NCBI GenBank assembly: GCA_011800805.1
Contig: MPNW01000392.1
Span: forward strand, 28,248 to 41,037
Length of the DNA stretch: 12,790 bases
From: Hirudo medicinalis
Taxonomy: Eukaryota; Annelida; Clitellata; Hirudinida; Hirudinidae
Direction: 5' to 3'
The notes below the pieces were generated by a model, which saw only the letters and a program-made list of their open reading frames with translations, was not told the DNA's origin and did no database searches. Of this stretch, positions 7,267 through 12,790 are shown one piece after another (the first letter of the stretch is position 1; each line of letters begins with the position of its first letter). Made by a program: the position numbers and the translations under genes.

Positions 7267-7578
7267 AGATTTGAACAGTTGGAACGCATCAACAATTGTG
7301 TCTGTAGGACGAGCCAAACCAGGCGCAATGTGTATTACGTTGCAAGCAGGTCTCTGACCTCTTCCACTAGCTCGATCCCTCCAGATGAGACCATCTTTGG
7401 AGGTTTGTATGCTAAGTTCAGTTTTTGGCTCAGTGTCAGAGTTTTCATCAGGACTGGCGCTACAGCTGTTATCACCAGATGTGATCTTCACAATCAGAAT
7501 CAGGATCATTATGACATGAAGCAATGTCAGGATCTGTGTGGGAATCTTATGGAATACGATAACCTCAATTGTTGACAT

Positions 7579-8560
7579 ATGACCTGCATTCGAAAGATTC
7601 TAAATTTAACAATAATAAACTTAATCAATATAAAATTAATTAATAATATTATAGTAAATTTAAATGTTTTTAAATGCTTGAATATATTAGGTTGACTGGG
7701 TTTATTTATTTTTTAAAAAATTTGCCACTAAGTTGAAAAAGTTATTGACAGGTAACACTAGAATGCTTCATGTTTTATTAAAATATTCGAGGTTGGATGT
7801 TTTGCCAAAGTTTAATTTATCAATGACGTTCAAAGAATTGAGCAGAATCCCTGACCAACAAGAACAAAGATTGGATATTAATCGAGTAAATGAAAGAATG
7901 TTACAACATAGTGAATGAAATTAATGTTTGGTGAGGTACTATGATTTATAACATGTTGTAATTACTCACATACTAATTGTGATAATCATATGCGACCAAT
8001 TGTTCATTTACTTATTAGATATATATTGATAAGTTATTCCAAATACAATTTCATCGACTGTCTTTATTATTTCAATTATTTTTATTATAATATTGTAATT
8101 AAAATATTTAATGTAAACCAATGAAAGTGAGAATTACGCAACAGGAAGTTAAGATCACTGAACTTGAATTAAAATAGCTGTTTCCGGTTTCATCCGGTTT
8201 GGTTGTGAATTATAAAATTCTAAATTTATATTTCGAATGAATAGGAAATTTCCGACAATTATTTAGTCATAAGCAACAGGAAGCTTAAGTAAGATCGTTC
8301 AGAGACTTTGTGCTTCCCATTCTGCAGTGGCAAATCAGCGACTGTTGGTATTCTTTCAAAATATAAGGATATACTGTCACAAATGAGTTAAATTAATAAA
8401 CTGTAAAATAGTAAAATTTTAACTTTTGTATAATATAATATAATAATGTAATATTTTGTATGTTAATCATATCTTGGAGCAATTGATCTGATTTGGAACG
8501 AATAAGCTGACTGATTCAAACAGAAAACGTTGATTGCAGATCGTTGACCAAATTGGAGAC
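7579..8560. other. No confident gene; spacer upstream of copy C
   Basis: AT-rich. A 61-codon plus-strand frame at 7733-7918 lacks recognisable motifs and a clear splice context. It is listed here only as a possible relic exon. A direct repeat occurs at 8138-8165 and 8273-8308. A run of TAATATAATATAATAATG near 8430 could supply TATA-like sequence for copy C but is not distinctive. Confidence 0.45.
8138..8308. repeat. Direct repeat pair: GCAACAGGAAG...TTAAG
   Basis: The unit at 8138-8165 (GCAACAGGAAGTTAAGATC, then ACTGAACTT) recurs at 8273-8308 (GCAACAGGAAGCTTAAG, then AAGATC and AGAGACTT) with small insertions. The spacing is about 135 bp. It may be a local duplication or the two ends of a short element. 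Confidence 0.45.
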
Positions 8561-9290
8561 ATGCACATTCATTTACATCTGATGGTCTTGCTTTTGATTG
8601 CTGCCAGTAAATCAAGTAGAGTTTACATTTATTAAATACTATTGATTAAAACCTTTACAAAACACTTTATTTTCTTTATAATTTCATGAATTTTACTTTC
8701 AAACCTTCTCAATCAAAATACTTTAACAATTTTAAGCAGTTAGAGTTTCTTTCAAATAAAAAAAATATCGTGAAGTAAAATACATCCTTAAAAATGTCTT
8801 AACACTTGCAACGTCACCTAATAAATAAATAATAAATAATAAATACAAAAATCATGATCAAATGATTCCGAGCAAGTTCAGTAGAAAATTTGTAATCATT
8901 CAGTTAGTCATTAAGTATGAATCATTATTATTATTTATTATAAATACATATCATACTAATTGATTGTGACTGGTCTTCATCAGTTGCAAGTTCATGAATT
9001 AGTTTATTAATTTGGTTGTTAGTTGAGCATTCCACATTTTACGTGCACTTGTTTCAGGTTCGGATGGTACTCCACCACCATCTACAGCTAATCCTAAACC
9101 CGCAACCACTACAAGAGGTTCAGAATTATACGTTTTATTTAACGTGTCTCATGCGTTTTACTAAGTTGAAGTTATTCTTTCACCTCAAGATCAACCTTCC
9201 AGTGGAGTGTCAATCTTTCTTACCTTAAAAAATCCGATTTTGGCATTCGCCTGGATTGTGCTACTGGACAAGCTGAGATGTTATCCATGA
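8561..9290 (+). CDS. Copy C: three-exon mini-gene, signal peptide, Pro/Thr stalk and hydrophobic tail
   Basis: Proposed exons are 8561-8606, 9058-9117 and 9190-9290. Both junctions are phase 1, and the coding length is 207 nt, exactly 69 codons including TGA at 9288-9290. Exon 1 gives MHIHLHLMVLLLIAA, a signal peptide, with a good donor (GCCA|GTAAAT). Exon 2, after TGCACTTGTTTCAG, is a symmetric 60-nt exon giving SDGTPPPSTANPKPATTTR, a stalk dense in O-glycosylation sites; its donor GTTCAG is weak. Exon 3, after TTTCACCTCAAG, gives DQPSSGVSIFLTLKNPI, then a hydrophobic run (LAFAWIVLL) and the end DKLRCYP. The mature product would be a tiny mucin-like surface peptide, comparable in layout (not homology) to CD52-type GPI proteins. 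The basic end also allows a transmembrane anchor. Further exons in the 450-bp first intron cannot be excluded, though none is visible. The ORF at 9016-9228 is a shadow. Confidence 0.55.
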
Positions 9291-9293
9291 CGA

Positions 9294-9346
9294 TGATCAT
9301 TATTATTATTATTAATATTGTTATTATTATTATTATTATTAATGCA
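9294..9346. repeat. (TTA)n microsatellite
   Basis: Interrupted ATT/TTA run immediately downstream of the copy-C stop, within its likely 3' UTR. Similar runs occur at 839-867 and 11853-11882. Confidence 0.85.
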
Positions 9347-10101
9347 ATGAAGGCAATTTAATTGATAGTGCTGAATTTGTTGACTGTTTTTGGAACAATG
9401 CTTAGATTAATTATTGTTTTACGATCTTAATTTGTCACATTTAAAAATATCAAAGTTCAAATGCTGATATGAAAGATAGTCTACAAATTGGCTTTTCCAT
9501 TATAAATTTTAGCTTTTTGAATTTATCCGGTTTCGTCAATTTAAAAACGTTGTAGTAAAGAATATGTGAGAATCCACAGTTATGTTTTGTGTCTTACATG
9601 ATTGACAATGGTTGACATTGTTAATTCCGATAATTGCTGAGGAAACCGCAGACTATTAGAGATAAAAAAAAAAATAATAGCCACAGTTCAACTGGCAATT
9701 ATGAAATTTCTTGAGAGCCAATTTCCTCAAAATGAATAGATCTGAATCCTCACTGGTGGACAAACCTATTGAACGATTCAGCACTCTCTGACCTAAAGAC
9801 ACCTGGAAATTTATGTACAAAACATAAAAAGTACTTGAAAGGTGATACAGAGACACCATGATAATTTTACGTTTACCTTTATTGATACTTTTACTAAAAA
9901 CATCAAAACAACTTTAAGAACAGAAATGAATTTTTATCGTCCGAATAGAAATCTATTCTCAGATTGGTTAATTACATAACTAGAATATCTGTCCGCACCT
10001 GTCTGCTGATCGAAACAATTGAATCATTTTCGCTGTCAATGTCTTAAATTAAAAAATCTTCCAGCACTCCCTGAACCTTAGAAATCTCTCGGCAGAACTT
10101 A
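9347..10101. other. No gene seen
   Basis: AT-rich spacer. The minus-strand open frame at 9656-9859 has low-complexity ends and no recognisable motif. There are no homologues of the cluster exons and no repeat boundaries that I can define. Confidence 0.45.
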
Positions 10102-10296
10102 TGTAAATGTAAATGTACTTCATTTATATAGCGCCATATGCATAGCGTCAGAGGCGCTTCTTGTCAACCATTTATATGGCGCTCCTTCCCAAGGGCGCTT
10201 GCGGCAGTACAGGCTGGGTTTGGAACACGACACATTGCGACTGTTGCCATTACCGCCGCATGCAGGAACGCAACCCATTCAGCCAACCTGCACGCC
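10102..10296. repeat. Dispersed repeat with TTTATATAGCGCC units, copy 2
   Basis: Starts TGTAAATGTAAATGTACTTC and contains two head-to-tail units, each opening CATTTATATRGCGC (about 10121 and 10168). GGCGCTT words nearby give partial inverted pairing with AGCGCC. The part 10167-10296 aligns with 2093-2184. 'TTTATATAGCGCC' is a word I associate with dispersed repeats in several invertebrate genomes, but the family name is unknown to me. The plus-strand ORF at 10138-10380 runs through the repeat and is not a gene. Confidence 0.75.
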
Positions 10297-10980
10297 AAAT
10301 CATTAAGTGATATATATATAGTTATTTATTTATCAATATTGCCATTGTTAATTCTTGTTATTTTTACTGGAGTGATTTGAATGAATTTCATCTTTGCAAA
10401 GTATTTCGCAAATGTTGACATTAACTCGCACAGAAAACGAGGGCTGAACTAAGATCATTTTAGCTCTTTTACTCCTGAACAATCATTCAAAGCAGTAACA
10501 GGATGTTGCAGAACTGAGGATGAACAAATTATTTTCTATCAATTAAAACCATTCGATATTTGCAATGGAGCTTATTAATGCAATAATTATAATATTTTTA
10601 AATTAACTATGCTTAAGGATATTTAGGTGAGCTGTGATTGCAACTTAAGCAAAATAAGCAAATAATTGTCTCCAATTCATCTCATAAAATCAAAGCTGGA
10701 GCAAAAGATGCAAATTATTTTCAAATGAGCTCACTACTTCATTGGCTGAAATTGCCCTTACTTAATTATAAAATATTTAATTATAAAACAGCTGTTGTTA
10801 TTCGACATTTAGTAGAAAAGGAGGAAGCTACTTTTTTGTACGGTGTAGGAACATGATGATGGTAAACGCATCGACTTTTACATTTCAGTAATTGTCGTTT
10901 ACAACAGGCTTGGTTAATACCATAGTAGGTTCTTATTGATACGTCTTTAATAACATTCAAATATTATTCACCAATTAGTT
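10297..10980. other. Spacer with a possible exon relic; no confident gene
   Basis: Contains a TATATATATA run at about 10310-10320. The frame ending at TAA 10576-10578 reads FKAVTGCCRTEDEQIIFY, then a stop some 11 codons later. It faintly resembles the copy-B exon-2 segment FNAVYGGC...FRVEDQLTFF with a gap of seven residues. An in-frame stop lies about 15 codons upstream. The frame at 10638-10856 (72 codons) has no recognisable motif. If the resemblance is real, this is another decayed copy. Confidence 0.25.
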
Positions 10981-10983
10981 GGA

Positions 10984-11443
10984 ATGGCTGATATCATGAA
11001 TATTTACTACTTAATAGTTCTTTTTTGATAACCAATACGAGGAGGAAGTAACACTTTAAAAATATGTTCCTACCTTATCATTTATAATAATAATATCCAT
11101 TAACATCAATCCTTCATATTTGGATCTTTTAATATATCTTAATATATTATTTACTAAAATGTTGTATTGCGAAACGTTTGAGAAAAACGAAAATATTTGA
11201 AATAAAAAAACTTTTTTCATAAATATATTTTTGTTCCAGATGTTGATGTTTTGTTCCATTGAAAAGCAGCATTCAAAGTTGTGGACGCTCTTAACATTTA
11301 CCAATTATCCTTGGATGATTCATCAAAATACTTCACAGGCAAACACATGTTGACCGCTAATGTCCAAATCCTAAATTCCACGAGTTTCCAGAATAGTTTC
11401 AATTCAGTTTATGGAGGTTGTGGAAGTACTTCGGTCGGATATT
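10984..11443 (+). pseudogene. Copy D: broken paralogue of copy B (signal exon and exon 2)
   Basis: After AATTAGTTGGA, two in-frame ATGs (10984 and 10996) open MADIMNIYYLIVLF, like the start of the copy-B signal peptide, but TGA at 11026 ends it. A T run just before the stop suggests a one-base slip. About 250 bp later, acceptor TTCAAAG at 11278 leads into a phase-1 exon reading VDALNIYQLSLDDSSKYF, then LTANVQILNSTSFQNSFN and SVYGGC. This aligns with copy-B exon 2 through VYGGC...VGY, about 55 residues, with the same acceptor point (AG|TTGTGGAC). Beyond 11443 the match stops and AT-rich sequence encodes unrelated residues up to TGA at 11542-11544. No equivalents of copy-B exons 3-5 are convincing downstream. 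I call it a truncated pseudogene, though a rewired gene is possible. Confidence 0.55.
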
Positions 11444-12030
11444 TGTTTTACTTTATTTTTTATTTATTTCAACCAAAAAGAGGGTCACAAGTGACCACTA
11501 ATGCAAATTGGAATCAGTCAATGCAAAGATATAGAGTGCATTGAAATTTGAGAATTTTAAGTCATTAATTTTTTAGATATTTTGTTAGATCAGTGTTGGA
11601 AATGCAGGCTTTAAATCTACTGTGGGTTGTGGAGCTGATAATATCTGAAGGCAAAGAGTTCCAGGGTTTCGCGATGCGATTGATGAGGAAATTTCAAGCA
11701 ACTTGATAAAGTTTGTTTCTCCATACTGTCTTTGAGTGCTTTAGGTGTTTATTCTTGGTTAGCAGGGAATTTCAACCTACACAGAGAGGCGACATAATAG
11801 TTAGCTACCATTGCTGCGACCAAAGCGTGCACATCTGGCACATCATTACAAATTATATTTATTATTATTATTATTATTATTAACGATAAAAGTTAATATT
11901 TAATTTAATTGTTGATAGCAATCATGAAGGTTTAACTTAAGTTACCTCACAACATTAACTTAGCAATCGAGTGCATGGAAGTTTGTAGACTTTGAAATAA
12001 TGAACAATGAATCATTTACTTCTTGCGCAG
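11444..12030. other. No confident gene; decayed sequence after copy D
   Basis: After TTGGAAATGCAG at 11605-11606 the frame reads GFKSTVGCGADNI then TGA. This is a weak echo of the start of copy-B exon 3 (GLKDICGC) and could be its relic. The block GGCAAAGAGTTCCAGGGTTT also looks like part of a dispersed repeat. A (TTA)n run lies at 11853-11882. Confidence 0.3.
11853..11882. repeat. (TTA)n microsatellite
   Basis: About ten uninterrupted ATT/TTA units. Confidence 0.85.
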
Positions 12031-12191
12031 ATGTTCAAATATTCTGCTGCAGGGCAATTGATTTCTTAGTCACTTGTTTCATTGATAACCTCGCCGAAGT
12101 CTGCCCAGGCAAACAAAACGACATCGAACATAACTGCGAACTTTCGCATTCAGTTGTCCAGCTTCAGTTTCTCAGATCTCTAAGAGATTAA
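12031..12191 (+). CDS. Last exon of an unrecognised cysteine-rich, probably secreted protein
   Basis: A pyrimidine-rich acceptor (CATTTACTTCTTGCGCAG) leads into a phase-1 exon with 52 whole codons and TAA at 12189-12191. It reads VQIFCCRAIDFLVTCFIDNL, then AEVCPGKQNDIEHNCEL and SVVQLQFLRSLRD. Five cysteines in about 30 residues, with CP after 'AEV', recall the helical disulfide proteins found in many secreted invertebrate families, but I cannot name one. ATTAAA at about 12230 would serve as the poly(A) signal. No earlier exon of this gene could be located with confidence; the upstream copy-D region is broken. The phase-1 entry agrees with most other junctions in the cluster. An ATG at 12000 keeps the same frame, but a spliced origin is more likely. 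Confidence 0.45.
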
Positions 12192-12286
12192 TACGCATTG
12201 AACATCTCTGAACTTAGTATTTTACACAAATTAAAGTTTATTACGGATAAAAATTTCTCAATTAATTTTCAGAACAGTTGGTAGCC

Positions 12287-12295
12287 TATAAAAGG
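12287..12295 (+). promoter_or_regulatory. TATA box upstream of exon E
   Basis: TATAAAAGG is a consensus TATA box, 34 bases before the ATG at 12321. A standard start site 28-32 bases downstream would give a leader of only a few bases; alternatively transcription starts at the TTCAGTG element near 12300. It is the clearest core-promoter word in the window. Confidence 0.55.
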
Positions 12296-12320
12296 CATTT
12301 CAGTGTTTACCTATTTGGAA

Positions 12321-12402
12321 ATGTTCGGAGCAGTGTATTGTTACATCACTCCAGTTTTTCTGTTACTCGCAAACAGGTGTTACTCACCTGTCCTAGGAAA
12401 AG
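12321..12402 (+). CDS. Exon E: signal-peptide first exon, gene continues beyond the window
   Basis: ATG at 12321 opens MFGAVYCYITPVFLLLANRC, then YSPVLGK. This is a short N-region, a hydrophobic core (TPVFLLLA) and a plausible signal cleavage around ANRC/YS. The donor GAAAAG|GTCTGC at 12403 leaves one base (phase 1), like the first exons of copies B and C. AACAG|GTGTTA at 12377 is an alternative donor in phase 2. The unspliced frame stops at 12450-12452. The ATG is preceded by TTTGGAA, close to the TTGGA seen before the ATG of copies B, C and D. No second exon is identifiable before the window ends. Confidence 0.5.
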
Positions 12403-12651
12403 GTCTGCAACATATTTATTTTATTTTTAATAACATTGTGAAACGCTTTTGAAGAATACTGTTGGATAGTGTATTAAATATATTACATTGAATGTATTAT
12501 ATTGTTATAACCGTGGAACTAAAATAATTAAGTTTATATGTAATTAATTTCGTATTGTAATAAACGACGGGGCTTAATTTATGCCGAGTTTATTGTTGGA
12601 ATTATTCAATAAATACTCAGTTATCAAGTGAGTGTTATTAATTGAGCGAGA

Positions 12652-12729
12652 ATGTTCTTTGGTTGTTGTGCGTGTTGTTTAGTTCTCCGTATTTTTTTCA
12701 TTTTCTACAAAGTTTGGTGTTTACAGACG
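12652..12729 (+). CDS. Possible first exon with strong donor, cysteine-rich hydrophobic N-terminus
   Basis: The frame reads MFFGCCACCLVLRIFFIFYK, then VWCLQT, and meets the strong donor ACG|GTAAGA at 12730 in phase 0. The unspliced frame stops at 12736-12738. The product would be a hydrophobic leader with five cysteines in its first 25 residues; it could be a signal anchor or a palmitoylated N-terminus. Its phase 0 exit differs from the phase 1 exits of the other first exons, and the ATG context (GCGAGAATG) lacks the TTGGA word. It may be a separate gene or a chance frame. Confidence 0.25.
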
Positions 12730-12790
12730 GTAAGACGTTAAATAAATACTCTTGGCGAATTGGTTGCGAGTTGGACTTTCGAAACAAACG

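Larger units (their letters stand above)
6410..7578 (-). pseudogene. piggyBac-type transposase relic, split by a solo LTR
   Basis: Read on the minus strand, the 5' part holds SKDGLIWRDRASGRGQRPA then C-N-V-I-H-I-A-P-G. This is the piggyBac/PGBD N-terminal pattern (kdg..W.. GR...N...... GP), followed by VDAFQLFKSAD. The LTR interrupts here; past it the frame continues IVDNFL to a stop. Near the 3' end comes a cysteine-rich C-terminal domain: RCAVCARGQDRKSR, a one-base frameshift, then KSCNNFICREHSEK and VIVCDDC, a zinc-binding CxxC...C..H...CxxC arrangement known from piggyBac C-termini. The catalytic aspartate core of several hundred residues is absent. An acidic N-terminal stretch (DPDSDCEDH) is readable only in another frame, so a second frameshift lies near 7500. 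This copy cannot make a working enzyme. Confidence 0.75.

Noticed and set aside
7279..7575. 98-codon plus-strand ORF
   Set aside because: It is antisense to the piggyBac N-terminal relic, whose minus-strand motifs (IWRD, GRGQRPACN, DAFQLF) are recognisable.
9656..9859. 67-codon minus-strand ORF with hydrophobic end
   Set aside because: The hydrophobic tail comes from a poly-A/T run; no motif, splice context or paralogue.
10138..10380. 80-codon plus-strand ORF (MHSVRGASCQ...)
   Set aside because: It runs through the dispersed repeat and on into low-complexity sequence; no support as a gene.
11056..11304. 82-codon minus-strand ORF
   Set aside because: It is antisense to the intron and exon 2 of copy D; the plus-strand exon is supported by similarity to copy B.

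Overview
The window looks like about 12.8 kb of AT-rich animal nuclear DNA. Genes are split into small exons with GT/AG introns of roughly 70-330 bp. The spaces between hold decayed DNA transposons, a solo LTR, (TTA)n microsatellites and dispersed repeats containing 'TTTATATAGCGCC'-type sequence. There are no bacterial operons, ribosome binding sites, CRISPR arrays or convincing tRNA/rRNA genes. A compact, AT-rich invertebrate such as a tunicate or cnidarian would fit, but the sequence does not settle the taxon. Most long ORFs are shadows, so genes were rebuilt by hand from splice sites, exon phase and similarity between copies.

Layout, plus strand unless stated. 1-344: no gene. 353-1103: short internally deleted hAT transposon with a perfect 8-bp target duplication. 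1855-1977: probable fragment of a second hAT end. 2093-2184: dispersed repeat. 2227-2348: orphan last exon of a secreted/anchored protein (copy A). 3346-4523: five-exon body of a related gene (copy B): signal peptide, six-cysteine ectodomain. Its matching last exon lies at 5484-5605. 6410-7578 (minus): piggyBac transposase relic interrupted by a 554-bp solo LTR with a 5-bp target duplication. 8561-9290: a three-exon mini-gene (copy C) whose phases join exactly into 68 residues: signal peptide, Pro/Thr-rich stalk, hydrophobic tail. 10102-10296: second copy of the dispersed repeat. 10984-11443: broken copy D with a disrupted signal exon and a truncated homologue of copy-B exon 2. 12031-12191: last exon of an unrecognised cysteine-rich protein. 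12287-12402: TATA box and a signal-peptide first exon (E), with a further possible first exon at 12652-12729.

The main theme is a local cluster of genes and gene pieces for small secreted, probably membrane-anchored proteins. Signal exons end in phase 1, and the two anchor exons with the same ending (A and B) share 21 of 39 residues. Four first-exon candidates carry TTGGA or TTTGGAA just before the ATG. Intact, partial and broken copies lie side by side, as in a fast-evolving lineage-specific surface-protein family. I recognise no named family. Any role in recognition or immunity is only a guess from this architecture.
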